NCBI GenBank assembly: GCA_964019655.1
Contig: CAXHTR010000005.1
Location: 1 to 64,000 of the forward strand
Source of the DNA: Perkinsela sp. pyNocScin1
Lineage: Eukaryota; Euglenozoa; Kinetoplastea; Prokinetoplastida; Perkinselidae
Direction of reading: 5' to 3'
Length of the DNA stretch: 64,000 nucleotides
Shown: in pieces, positions 11,611 to 24,326 of the stretch
How the letters are laid out: every line of letters begins with the position of its first letter
How positions within the stretch are numbered: position 1 is the first letter of the stretch
The notes under the pieces: generated by a model
Database searches by the model: none
What the model saw: only the letters and a program-made list of their open reading frames with translations
What the model was told of the DNA's origin: nothing
Translations under genes and position numbers: made by a program

Positions 11611-14448
11611 CTCATGCATAATTGTAAAAGAGGCTGAAGGCTGTCAATATCATCATGGCGTCCCATAAAAGTACTTCACAGGATGCCTTGAGACTCTTTA
11701 TATCCGATGCACGAAAGAAAAGCTCATAATGACTTTCGCAAGCTTTCTTTATAATGTTGTCTTGTACTCTGCAGCACGATCACCGAATTTCAAAGCCATC
11801 GTACTTTTGCACGAAAAAATCAATTTCACAGTTCATTTGATTAAAAATTATGAGCTCATATTTATGCTCACATCTGCAATTGAAAAAAGGTTGGAAAGCT
11901 GTCAAAAATACCATGGGATAGCTACGTAATACATCAAGTGATACATCAACTTTCATAAAATGCGATGATGAAATTGAAAGTTATAACAATCATTCTTACG
12001 ATAAGTGAGCATTTCTAAAGAATCATTAGCACTGAGCTTTAAGCATTGATTCATAAAATGTCACAGAAAAATTCAAAAGATGTGATAAGATGGAAGTGAT
12101 GAAAGGATGTGCAAACCTCTCCAGGCATTGAATTGTGAAGAATGAGTGTAAAAACATATCAAGGACAGAATTCATTTCGAATTTCCGCTTCCACGAGCAA
12201 GAATGTTGCAATAAACGAAACAAAATATTAAAATGATGAATGCTGAAGATGTTACATGCATATCAGAATCTTTTTATCCCCGCTACACATGTCCTTGGCA
12301 TCATCACCGTCGATATTTGAATCGAACCTCATGGAATTATCAGTGGCAGTCGTTCAAATTGTGAAAATATGGAATGTCGGGATCAAAAAAAGATGATCAC
12401 ATCTCAAATGTTGCTTTCAAAGACAAATTGCCCCTCACAAAGCAGAAGATACTCCGATAAATGGAATAGAAAGTCAAAATAATCATTTATAGACATTCTC
12501 CATGCAAATTGAAAGCTTCATGTCTCTTTTCTGCATATCCTGGCATAATCGTCATCAAAAATTGCACATATATCTTCAATGCATCTCCATGAAATTCATT
12601 GTACATGTGATAATGTGGAAATTCGTGAATTCCAGGGTGATGAGAGCACTTTCAAGCACTCAAAAGTCAAAACATTTGAAAATTATCATCAGATAGTATT
12701 GAACATCATGAAGAGATAGAGTACACTTCGAAGCATCTCTCAAATGCACAACGCTTTCGACAAATGAAACCAAATGTCAAAAGAATCATCGATCTCACTG
12801 TATTTTGCATATCAACAGCTTTGCCTGTCAACTTGATATCGCTCATGCGTCAGTATTCAACTTCCATGGACTTTCCGTGAAGAACGTTGAACTCGTGATT
12901 TTGAGCAATATCATGTGCCCGAGTGTAATGCAAAGATCCCCAGACATTCACATATCAAAAATAATGAAATGATTCGCCATATAGCATTAAAACGCATCAA
13001 GGGATAGAATACACATCGTACAATCGTTTTCTTGCGCAAAAAAGCATCGATAAATGAAATCAAACAGGAGGAAAGGTGATTATCATCATTGAAATTCATC
13101 TTTTTGTTCATATTGAAACAGTTCATATCGAACATTTGAATAGTTTGGGTGGCTTTGTGACTACTCATATGTATTTTCACAATGCTTTTGACTGAAAATC
13201 TCCATGGAATGACGCCCGCAAAATTTTGGCACTCGTAGATCAGTCCAAAGAATACATCGTCAGATACGATCAGGGTGGAAACGCGAGAAAAGTATCATCG
13301 AATTGAAGGATATCACATCGAAGGAAAAATGTACTTTCAGTATCCATCACAAGCATGTAAAAGTACAACATAAACTCTCTCTCTATCACGCTCTCATCGC
13401 TAATCACACATTCAATGAAAATTCTAAACCAAAATTGATGGAATACTCACGAAAGGTGCTGAGAATATGTCAAGATGAATACCATGTTTCCACGGCTGGT
13501 GATATCAACGTAATCTGTGATGGAGGGCGCAAACACAACACATCGATGGAAAGAATGCACTGCGAAGAATCGTTTTTAAGCAGCAAAATATGAAGAATCG
13601 AAATCAAATGTCAAAAAATCATTGAATTCATATCAAGAGGGTGAATATTGAGTATTTTCTTCTCTTCTGAGGGCGATCTGCAAAACTCTCCGTACACAAT
13701 ATGACATAAATCAAACATTGCAACACCACCCGTAACAAAGCTGAATGTCTATGTATGCATAAAATCTCCCATGAGGGTACCATATGTCCAAAGGTGCTTC
13801 AAACATCATCAGCTATTACGCAGAGTACATAGGACTCCAAATTTTCATCACATACAATAAAAATACATCACGGACTAGAAGGCACCTCGAGAACCCTTCA
13901 CTGTATCATAAATATGGCAAGGAATGAAATCAAAATGAAAAAATCATCGCTCAAATGATGAACATCATTAATTTTGAATCGCTTGCATGGGGTAGTGACC
14001 ACATTCAAAATCAAATGACGATTCGCAAGAATATGTGATCACAAAGACCAATACACACTCATCACCTCCCACAAAGTTTTCACTACGATTTAAAAACGAT
14101 TATTGCATACGATACTGCAAAATGTGCGTATCATTTTGAGCTGAGGTCATTGCCGACGTGCAAAATACAGCTGCAAACACATTTCCATTGCAACATTCGT
14201 CAAACTGTACCCAAATTGGCCGAATCGAAAATACAGGATGCACTATTGTAGTCGTAGAGAGCAAATCTCACTGGAAATTGAGTGCAAAGAGTAAAAAAAG
14301 AAGTTCATGATGGAGTAAAAGATCAAGACTATGATTTGCGACCGTGGAGTTGAGCTTCAACACTGACTTAAGTACACTCGAGTGCTCGATCCACAAGCAT
14401 CAAAATATCTTCCAAAAGGTTGGCATCTTGGAGAATAACACTTTACGC
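11611..14448. other. Gene-free AT-rich DNA with decayed short repeats
   Basis: No open frame here resembles a protein. A degenerate motif recurs, with wording such as ATAAATGGAAT or AAATGAAATCAAA followed by TCAAA, AATCAT and GATCTCAC. Copies are visible near 12460, 12770, 13050, 13590 and 13925, and related text lies inside the satellite units near 2365 and 10830. I read this as decayed relatives of part of the satellite. Confidence 0.55.
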
Positions 14449-15004
14449 CAGGGCTTCTTAACCTCGGGTGACTCACCCATTTTGGGTGAAAATCGGAAAA
14501 AAGGTGCTCGGGAAAAAAATTAGCGGGTGAAAATGAAAATTTTCACCCACACGAGTCGAACACTCGTCGAGCACGGTGGCCTGGATGTGGTGAGTTAGGC
14601 CAATGGTAAGTCTGTGTGAGTGACTGTTTTCGGTTGATATCATGGCCAAAAGAAGAATATCTAGCCTTTTTTAACTCGAATAAGCCAAAATTTTTGTGCC
14701 TCGGCCCTTCGGGCCTCGGCGTTAGAGTTTATCTCATCGTACGTATTGCTTCAGACGTTGCATCCAGTCATATATCCAAACATGTTACATTATTAGATCA
14801 TTACAACGCATGTGTTCCCAAGCATCCTTTATGAGTGACTAATAGAAGAGGGAAAATTCACACAAGGAGCAGTTACTGCCGTCCCGTCCCGAAGGGGCGT
14901 GACGGCATAAAACTTCATCACAGCATAAGGTATATTGTTGGGTGAAACAGAGGATCTTTCACCCAACATTCGGGTGAAATTGAAAAAGTGCTTAAGAAGC
15001 CCTG
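14449..15004. mobile_element. Non-autonomous hAT transposon (MITE-like)
   Basis: A 556-bp element with terminal inverted repeats CAGGGCTTCTTAA at the left end and its complement at the right end. It is flanked by a perfect 8-bp target duplication CTTTACGC (14441-14448 and 15005-15012). The CAGGG ends and the 8-bp duplication are hallmarks of the hAT superfamily. The ends contain repeated GGGTGA/TCACCC words and a hairpin at about 14534-14557. There is no transposase frame, so it must have been moved by an enzyme encoded elsewhere. The intact duplication suggests a fairly recent insertion. Confidence 0.9.
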
Positions 15005-17584
15005 CTTTACGCATTGCTTCAAAAGTCAAAAAAGGCATCAGCAACAAGACTAACACAGCCACATTGCAACTCTGAGTTTGAGTTAAGCATATCCACCGGA
15101 CAAAATCATCACCATGTATACGTTTTTCAAGATCAGAGCATCTCCAATGTCGATAAAGTGTTCAACAGAATCTTGCAGGTGGACAGCACAAAGAATTCAT
15201 CAAAGTCAATCGGAGAAGAATGAACTCATGCATAATACATGAAACGAATCATTTTGGTGTGAATTTTTTTTTCATGTATCTCATTCCCCCCAAACATGCC
15301 CCCATATTAACGTTGCCATCAGTGAAAAGATGCTTCAAAGTCAACAAAATATACAACAGTACTGCATTCTCTTGATGATGGCCTCATACATCTGCAAAGA
15401 ACCATTCAGATTTACCACCATGCTCTCATACTCTACCCTGAACACATGAATATATCTCCTCTTTCCAACCTATTCGTATCTATATCTTGCTCACATCCTG
15501 ATTTCCTCTCAAAAAATTCGAAAATTGAACCAATGTGCTCTCTCATATGCATCTTTCCATATAAATGATCAAAAAGGCATAATTCCATGCAGAGTGGGAA
15601 TATTCCCAGCAAAAAACATTCAAACACAAGGTTTATCCTGCTCAACATCGTCTAAAAATCAGAACACTCGAAAATGGGTCTCATCTATCGATCACGGTCA
15701 CCTTACGATGAAATGGCAGTACAAACGATGACTGAAATGAAACAAAATAAGTCATGCGATACTCACATCATACTCTTGCTCAAGCTTTTCTCAACTGTGA
15801 GGTTCTTTTTACAAGGGTGAAAGTTTGATTCACTTAGAACATCTGTCGCACCCCCACACATCATGCTTTCACTCAAATACGATAGTCTCAAAACGAAAAG
15901 CTATCTGGCCCTTCAGAACATGAGCTTTGAACTCATTTTACCCATCAGAATTGTCTCTCTCTTCTTTTTGTGAAATATTGAATGTAAAATCTGTATCAAA
16001 ATCTTCATAGCAAAGCAGCAACCCAAAACTTCATCCATATGCACTGAATTTGAATAAACTCACCGTCCCATCCTGAAAAGTAAACGATTACCATGCACAT
16101 GCTTCATAAACCCTCAGGAAATACCCAGTCAAGCATCCGCACTCTTGCCTGCATAATTCAAAGTCAACTTCACCCATGCAATACGCACGTACATCAAGCT
16201 CTGGAGAAAACGACAAGCCAATCATATCCTTTGAACTTCATCACTTAAACCCTGCTCAACCCTCCGTATTGCAGGCTTACAATGACAATTCCCATTAAAG
16301 CTTCATCAGGTACAACCAAAGAATTGATCATCTGAAAGAGCTTAAGTTTAAAACGATCGCGGATTCCACTGAATTTCCACTCAAATCAACAACATCACTG
16401 ATCTTGGATTCCAGGAGATCAGCAGTCCCCTTAAAGCAGCTTCAAATATAAAACTTTGAAAACGATGGGTTCACGTGAGCCTGATATTGGAACCCACCAA
16501 CTCATACTGCACTTCAATTACCCACTCACCACAGTGATATGCACCATTTCCAGCTCACTGGTCCGAGAACTATGAACATCGCCCTCCATCGACGAAGTCA
16601 CACCAACTTCAAACAAATTCATCATCACGGCCCTCATTATTCTCGTCAAAAGATACCTTGACAGTCTCCCTCCTCATCCATCTCCAGCACTCAAACTTTC
16701 GATGCACATGTGCACTGGATGCATACAAGACATCTCATGTCCACCACAAGACTCTCAGGTCACTCATATCCCAATCGAAATCAATATATGCATGAAGATA
16801 TATCTCTCTCAATTAATAAGGATAAAGCAACCATCATTCTTATACCCACCTTCATCTTTCACCCCCACTGCATTTCTCTCTGTGTCATTCAGCAAACTAT
16901 ACCAAGTTCATCTCCTCAGAATGCATAAAAAATTGCCTGCAGCACTCCTGATATATTTTCTCACCAAAAAGGTGTGAAAGTTTGCCGAATGACATTCAGA
17001 GTCATATCATACACCGACTGACTTTTAAGTGGCACGAACATCTGACCTGCACCTTCCTCAAACACGAACATTAAAAGCAGTCCCCCATTTTCCTTTTACT
17101 GCACTTCCATATTCTTGAGTTATACGGATATTAAATACAAAAGCAACCATCACAGGTTCTCACTTCCCCCTATTTCCACATCGGTGATATCAATCTGCTA
17201 TTTTTACGAAATAACCCCACTCCCGCTCATCAAGGCCCCATCACGACACGACTTTCTCGTACCCTCCTTCATCATCGTGAGCTTATCACACGAAATACGC
17301 ACTGACGAGCACTCGGAAAGCACAATGAGATCAATGCTTGGCTCGAACATGCATAATAGATGATCTCCCTTCTCTTCCATTCCCGTCAGTAGCTCATCCG
17401 TCTCAGCATGTGCCATCTTCACACTCAATACGTATTCCAACTTCGCAGACATTGACCTCACCCTCACCCTCCAACCACATTCTCTCCATGTCCACGTCCA
17501 CCTACCCCCGGGACATCCACCCTCTACAAAAAATAATGTCACATCACCCCTACTCGAGGTGTGTGACCTTTTTTCGCACCTATT
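15005..17584. other. Gene-free spacer downstream of the rRNA unit
   Basis: No supported gene. The + strand is C-rich and G-poor, increasingly so toward the rRNA unit; the 120 bases 17161-17280 have roughly three to four C for each G. This lies past the 3' end of the leftward-transcribed 28S gene, so it is probably rDNA 3' spacer grading into satellite-flanking DNA. Confidence 0.6.
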
Positions 17585-17968
17585 GGCACATACACAGGCT
17601 CAGTGAGTCGGAACCTAAATTCCTCCAGCACGTATACCTGGCTGTGCATCTGGAGTCGTCTGCTCCAGGTGGGACATGGTACCTACTCGTACTTTACTGT
17701 CGCTCTGACGAGCCGCCGATCACCCACTGCGTGGGCTACTGTACTCGGCCGACACTTCGGAACCAGTTCCTCCAAACGGAGGGAGGCCCTCTTCGGGATT
17801 GATTTCCAGCTTAAGAGGCGTTCAGCTGTGAATCATCGCCTGGTAGCGTTGCGGCGCCCCCGTTCGGGGGACCGCGGTTGCCAGTGAGGCGAAACGAAAG
17901 TTCCTCTCGTACTACTTCGCATTACCCTCGGAGCGCCTATTGTTGATGTGTACGATTAAGTAGGGTAA

Positions 17969-18012
<44 letters not shown>

Positions 18013-18717
18013 CATCCGGGTGAACAATCCGACCCTTTGCGTCTGCTGCGGCGCAAGGCTAGGAAGAGCCGACATCGAAGGATCAAACGGCAACGTCGCT
18101 AGGAACGCTTGGCTGCCACAAGCCAGTTATCCCTGTGGTAATTTTTATGACACCTCTGGCATTATACCTCAATGTACGTGCTCAAAGGATCGCTGGCCAA
18201 GCTTTCACTTTCTCGACTAGTACTGAAAGTCGAAGATCAAGCGAGCTTTTGCCCTTGTGCTCTACGTGAGGTTTCTGTCCTCACTGAGCTCGCCTTAGGA
18301 CACCTGCGTTGTTGTTTAGCAGATATGCCGCCCCAGCCAAACTCCCCATCTCAGTCTGGTTTCCAAACGGAAGCTCCCCCAGGATATGTACCCCGGGGTT
18401 AGTGCTACAAAAGGGAAGTTGCCCCGCCCGCGAGGGGCGGAGTCGAAGGCCCCCGAAGGGGCTAACCCCCTGCGCTTTACCATTGAATTTGCAGAGTAAC
18501 GATAGAAGAAGTGGTTTTTCAGAACCGGTTTGCACCTCCCACCTATGACTACACCTCCTATGCCGCCCGACAAACTGAGACTGGAGTCAAACTCAACAGG
18601 GTCTTCTTTCCCCGCTTAATCATTCAAGACCGTTCCCTTGACGCAGTTGGTTCGCTAGATGGTAGCTAGGGACAGTGGGAATCTCATTAATCCATTCATG
18701 CGCGTCTCTAATTAGAA

Positions 18718-18774
<57 letters not shown>

Positions 18775-19763
18775 GTAGGTGAATCTCGTCACATTGACAT
18801 TCAGAGCACTGGGCAGAAATCAGCTTGCGTCAAACAGACCTTATCTGCGTCGCAAGCCTGTGTTTTAATTATACAGTTGGATTCCCCTGGATAAGCAGTT
18901 CTGAAACAGCAATTCAGCGCCGCCGCGGTTATTCCGTGCCCGTTAGGGCAACTCAGGATGCTGGTGATTGTTTCGGTGAGTATCCCCTTGCGGGAACACC
19001 TTCCTCTGCAATCCCAAACAGGCTGAGGCGGCCGCGGCGGCTTTGCCTTCAGAGCCAATGTTTCTCGCGAGCTTACACATCCAATTTGCCGACTTCCCTT
19101 AGACTACCTTGTTCTACTGGCTAGAGCTTTCAAAGCTTGGGGACCGGATGCGGATATGGGTACGGCCCGTCATCGGGAGACGTAACGCCACTGGCTTTTT
19201 CGTAGGCGGGCGCCCGGTTCCCTACCCTGCGCAATTGCGGGGCTCTGCTGGCGCGCCTCCCGGGTCTCCGCTCGACGCGAACTCGCCGGGGGCCGAAGCC
19301 ATTCAGAAGAAAAGAGAACTCTCCCGGGCCGGGCGCACACCGTCGCCAGTCTTGTCGGAAGCGTCGCCGCCATGCTCCCATGATCGGCTGCAGGAATATT
19401 AAGCCTGCCATACTTTCAGCCACTCTTCTAGGTGGGCGTCTCACGACACCTACGATAGAAGCATTCGAAGACGGTTCAACGCTGGCTTTAGTACCGAGTC
19501 ACTCGTGTCCGATCGCCGTTGACACGAAACCCTTCCCCACTTCAGCCTTCAACGATCGTTCGTGTGAATCCACAGTTGAATATTCGCTACTACAACCAAG
19601 ATCTGCACTAAACGCAGCTCCACCGAGGCTCACGCCACAGGCTTCGCAGCTTTGCGTTCACGCACCCCTACACGTGACGGAGGTTTCGACACCCTCGGTC
19701 GCAACCGTCACGGTGGACTGTCGGCGGTAGGCTTGAGCGCCATCCATTTTCGGGGCTGGTTGA

Positions 19764-19797
<34 letters not shown>

Positions 19798-21055
19798 ATT
19801 CCGACTTCCATGGCCACCGTCCTGCTGTCTAGATCAACGAACACCCTTCATGGTATCTATGAGCCTACACTTGGGCGCCTTAAATCCACTTGCGGAGCAT
19901 TCCGCATCGCCTGTTCCGCTTACCGAAAGAGGCCCACTAAGTGACACAATCGGGCGCGCGCTTCACAGAAGCAAGCGCACGCGCGGTGCACGTTTAAAGT
20001 TTGAGAATAGGTCAACGGGGCTACGCCCGCCAATTCCTCTAATCATTTGCTTTACCGCACACGACTACTCAACTGTCACCAGCTATCCTGAGGGAAACTT
20101 CGGGGTGAACCAGCTACTAGGTGGTTCGATGAGTCTTTCGCCCCTATACCCAAATCAAACGAGTGATTTGCACGTCAACATCGCTGCGGACCTCCACCAA
20201 GGTTTCCCTCGGCTTCATCCTATTCAGGCATAGGTCACCACCTTTCGGGTCCCAACATATATGCTCAGGCGCAACGCCCTGGCCCATCGCCGAGGCTCGG
20301 CCCGTGCTGTTTTTCAGAGAAAATGGCACGACATCCGCAGAAGCGGACTGCCCTTTCAGTGCGCCACGTACCGTGAAGGTAGATGACTCGCACACTTGTT
20401 AGACTCCTTGGTCCGTGTTTCAAGACGGGCGAGTGAATCCCATCGCCGACAGAAGAGTCGGTCTCGAAGCCTGCCCCACACAATCAGAAATCTGACAGCG
20501 TGCGAGGAACTCCGCCCTCCCGTTCCCGTGCGACGCGCGCCTCCGGGGAGGCCGCATCCGGGACAGTCGGGCGGCGGCAGGCGTGAGGCGCTGAGCGGCC
20601 AGCCGATAATTCAGCCAACATCAGCGCCCCTTGGATAGTGATCCACTCCTTACCTCATAACAGCTTCAGGTGCTGTTTCACTCTCTCTCCAAAGTGCTTT
20701 TCATCTTTCGCTCACGCTACTTGTTCGCTATCGGTCTCCCTATGATATTTAGCCTTGGCAGAGGTATACCTGCCGTTCGCACTGCACTCCCAAGCAGTAC
20801 TACTCTCCGGAGCGGCGCTTCTATCAGGTTTCTCGCACGCACACGGGGCTATCACCCTCTCTGGCGCTCCATTCCAGGAAGACTTTCGTGCGAGGCCCCC
20901 AAGCGCCGTCCATACTCCACAACTCTTTCCGAAGAAAGATTCGGATTGGGCTGGCCCCACTTCGCTCGCCGCTACTACGGGGATCACGGTTGTTTTCTTT
21001 TCCTCCGCTTAATGATATGCTTAAGTTCAGCGGGTGGTCGACCGCGCCTCAGGCC
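17585..21055 (-). rRNA. 28S (large subunit) ribosomal RNA
   Basis: The - strand carries the conserved 5' region ACCCGCTGAACTTAAGCATA (around 21020-21040), the GACTCTCTTAAGGTAGCCAA core helix (about 18728-18750) and the sarcin-ricin loop AGTACGAGAGGAAC (about 17902-17915). The length of about 3.47 kb is normal for a eukaryotic LSU, and I see no break or intron at the conserved sites. The 5' end is set from the conserved start. The 3' end near 17585 is estimated from the spacing beyond the sarcin-ricin loop and could be off by tens of bases. Confidence 0.95.
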
Positions 21056-21131
21056 TTGAAGTTGTTTTCTTTTTTAGATTCTTTAATCAGAACCACATCT
21101 GCGGGGTCGCGTGCGCCCCCAAACTCGGTAC
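21056..21131 (-). other. Internal transcribed spacer 2 (very short)
   Basis: Only about 76 bp separate the estimated 3' end of 5.8S from the conserved 28S start. This is much shorter than the few-hundred-base ITS2 of most eukaryotes. Boundaries are by eye. Confidence 0.6.
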
Positions 21132-21291
21132 CGGCACTGAAGCGCGGGCGTGCAGCGCCAGAGAACTGGCGAGCACACAGGCTGCGTTCAAAGTCTTGGT
21201 AATACGCTTGATTCTGCAATGCATACGAGTTATCGCATGTCGCCGCGTCCTTCATCGACTAGGGAGCCAAGACATCCACTGTTATGAGTTG
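21132..21291 (-). rRNA. 5.8S ribosomal RNA
   Basis: On the - strand the conserved words GGATGTCTTGGCTC, GATGAAGGACGC, GCGACATGCGATA, ATTGCAGAATC and GACTTTGAACGCA occur in the right order and spacing. The length is about 160 nt. It lies between 18S and 28S in the standard eukaryotic order. Confidence 0.93.
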
Positions 21292-21388
21292 TTCGTTTCC
21301 CATTTTCAGAAAATGGGTGGCGCCACCCGAAGGTGACCCCAGTGTAAATAAACTTGTATCCTCCCTTATAAGAGAGTCCATACTTTCG
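21292..21388 (-). other. Internal transcribed spacer 1 (very short)
   Basis: About 97 bp between 18S and 5.8S. It contains a perfect small hairpin near 21299-21317 (CCCATTTTC with its complement). Confidence 0.6.
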
Positions 21389-23366
21389 TAATGATCCAGC
21401 TGCAGGTTCACCTACAGCTACCTTGTTACGACTTTTGCTTCCTCTACTAGTTGAATATCGATCAACTTCGCGCGCGGCGCCGGGGTGGCAGCGCACGCTC
21501 CGTTGATCTGTATCCAACTGACATCGGTAACAACGACGGGCGGTGTGTACAAATGGCAGGGACGTAGTCAATGCGCTTTGATGAAGCGCGTCTACTAGAC
21601 ATTCCTCGTTCAAGAAGAATAATTGCAAGCTTCGATCCCAAGCACGACATAGTTTTCGAAGTTTTCCCACTCCTCTCGGAGCAGGACCCGAAGGTTTCAC
21701 TCATTCACTTTGTCATTGTAGTGCGCGTGTCGCCCAGGACATTTAGGAGCATCACGGACCTGCTGTTGCCCAAAATGCCACCATGCTAAGGCGCATGGAA
21801 TGCCGCGAAGAAGGACGCGCCATTTTTCGAGCGTGCCTCCGAAGAAACAGCCCCAAAGATAATGACGGACCTAGTAAGCGGATTGGGTCTCGTCCGTTAA
21901 AGGAATCAACCAAACAAATCACTTCACCGACCAAAAGCGGCCATGCACCACCGTCAAACGAATCAAGAAAGAGCTATCAATCTGTCAATCATTCCGTTGT
22001 CCTGTCCTGGTAAGGTTTCCCGTGTTGAGTCAAATTAAACCGCACACTCCACGTCTGGTGGTGCCATTCCGTCAATTTCTTTAAGTTTCAGCCTTGCGAA
22101 CGTACTTCCCCATGAGACCATAGCCTCAGCTTTCGCGTTGAAGGGGAGCAGTGCCGAAAAGATCCCATCGGAGTAAAATACTGTCCGATCCATGGGCGTC
22201 ATCGTTTGCAGTGGTGGACTACAATGGTATCTAATCATCTTCGATCTCCACACTTTAGTTCTTGATTGATGAAGGTATACTTGAAAACTGCCTTCGCTTG
22301 AGTTCGTCCCCGGGCGGTCTAAGAATTTCACCTCTCACGCCCGAATACGGTTTTCCCCGACAACCCCCGTTAATCCCGTGTCCCTGTGATCTTTTTCGAA
22401 AAAAACAAACACAGGGGCGAGTTACCCAACGAGGTAGTAAAACCAACAAAAGCACGCCCAGCTGGTCGATGCTCTGTCATTCCATGCTTTGTCATGCGGC
22501 CGAACGGCTGCCTTGAACACGCTGTTTTATTCACGGTGAGAACGACGGACGGTTCAAAGAGTGTGTCGCACTCGAATCCCTTGCGGGTGCCGCGTGCCAG
22601 TGAAGGCACGCGGCGGAACGCGGCTCCGTCTGTGACGGGGCGCGCAAGAGCGAGCACGAGTGTGCAGGCATCCGCGCGCCCCGAGTCCAACTACGAACCC
22701 TTTAACAGCAGCAACATTAATATACGCTATTGGAGCTGGAATTACCGCGGGTGCTGGCACCAGACTTGTCCTCCAATCGTTACTCGTTGGTGGGTTTACG
22801 TACCACACATTGCAACTCCCGATTTAAAAAAACGGGATCGCTATTTTTCTTCGCTGCCTCGCCGATTTGGCATTGGGCAATTTACGCGCCTGCTGCCCTC
22901 CGTAGAAGTGGTAGCTATCTCTCAGGCTCCCTCTCCGGAATCGAACCCTAATTCCCCGTACCCGTTATCGCCATGGTAGTCCAATACAGTACCATCAGAG
23001 CTGATAGGGCAGAGACTTGTCGGGACACGCGCGCCGAAGCGCGCTTTCGCTGAATGGTCTGATTCATCGCTCTCAGACTCTGCCGCGCGAGCGGCGCTGG
23101 TCTTCGTAGCAACCATCCGCACAGACGCTCCGCGCACGCGGGTTTAGCCGAGTGCGCTTGGGTGGAGCAGCCTGCGTGTCGTACATGTATTAGCTTCGCG
23201 TTTCGCGAAGTTATCCATTGGGCAGCGAGCGCTGCTATACTCCCGGTAAATCATCTCTGATATAATGAGCCGTTCGCAGACCTCCTGTGTTAGTTAGGTT
23301 ACTCTTAGGCTTGCATGGCTTAATCCTTGAAACAAGCATATGACTACTGGCAGAATCAACCAGGTT
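21389..23366 (-). rRNA. 18S (small subunit) ribosomal RNA
   Basis: The 5' end AACCTGGTTGATTCTGCCAG lies at 23347-23366 on the - strand. The 3' end with GGTGAACCTGCAGCTGGATC lies at about 21391-21413. Total length is about 1978 nt, somewhat longer than the usual 1.8 kb. Part of the extra length seems to lie in the V4 region (about 22386-22690), which reads longer than usual between well-conserved blocks. No intron is apparent. Confidence 0.97.
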
Positions 23367-23989
23367 TGTTGTCATGGATATGGTTTCCATTTTTTTTAGG
23401 TGTGTGACAACAGCGTGTCACTCCCATTAAGTGGGGCGTGTGCTCACCCTCTGTAATATTTGTAAAGTCAACGACCGATGAATTTAGTGTGTTTTCGAAA
23501 TTCATAGCGTGACGAAATTCTCTGCGCGCGAGAACCGCAACGTTGTGGCTGTGCATCGCACATTTCATGTGTGTGGGGCGCTTACCCAGCGTGTGCTGGG
23601 GGGCTGCCGTACCTGGTCGAGTCGTCCGCATGCTCATACTGGCTTACGTGGTTGTATGCTATATATTGAAATAGGGCGACCAAACCGTATTTTTGTTGTA
23701 TGAACACTAATAAACCGCGAGTTCTTGTATGTACAGCGAGGGAATTTACATCATGCTCAGCTGAGCTCGTCAGGTGCAAAAGCTTTGAATTAGTCTAAGT
23801 ATTTGAGAAGAAAATACATTTTCAGGGTGTTATACTTCTGGTTTATCATAGTTGTTCTAGGTTCAACTCCGTTTGTCGGTATTTATGGTGGTACTGATTT
23901 CGCCAGTTTTTCAGATGCTGGGCGGAGGCCGCGGCCGGATCTCAAAAATTTCATCCAAATTTCGAAAAAAAATTTTGAAGTTTTTTTGG
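23367..23989. other. rDNA upstream spacer / 5' external transcribed spacer
   Basis: Region upstream of the 18S start with no protein-like frame. It should contain the pol I promoter, but I cannot place it by eye. A B-box-like word GGTTCAACTCC sits at 23860-23870 and recurs in the two repeats to the right. Confidence 0.5.
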
Positions 23990-24326
23990 GGTCGGAGACT
24001 CCCCCGAGCCGTTCCAGCGCGTTGTACTTGTACCAGAGCGACGAGATCCACTGTCTCGAGGGTGCTATGCTGCTTTCTTAGTCAGTTCATGATGAGCCGT
24101 GGGGTAGTATTTCCGGGCTTCGCTTTTGAGGTGAAAATATTAATCAACTAAAATTGCACAGGTTCGACTCCGGGCGACCCGGTTTTCGGGAGCGGTCAGA
24201 CTTGAACTTTCATGTCATGGAGGAAGATTTAGAAGGTAAGCTTGTTGTGATGAGGATATTCGGTATGAGCCGTAGTATGCAGTACCTTATACCAGCGAGT
24301 TGAAAGGCTTTTGGTTGTGTTGGTCA
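23990..24326. repeat. rDNA-spacer direct repeat, copy A
   Basis: About 337 bp. It matches copy B in the same order across several blocks: CCGAGCC.TTCCA.CGCG; ACGAGATCCAC.GTC.CGAGG; the B-box-like GGTTCGACTCCGGGCGA (from 24161); GAGGAAGATTT.GAAGGTAA; and TGAAAGGCTTTTG. Its place upstream of the rRNA unit resembles spacer or enhancer repeats of rDNA in other eukaryotes. That role is inferred. Confidence 0.7.

Noticed and set aside
17603-23153. Many short open frames across the rRNA genes
   Set aside because: They fall inside clearly conserved rRNA sequence on either strand and have no protein-like features.
24161-24171. Possible tRNA gene at the B-box-like word
   Set aside because: The T-stem does not pair, and no A-box or acceptor stem is found at a suitable distance.
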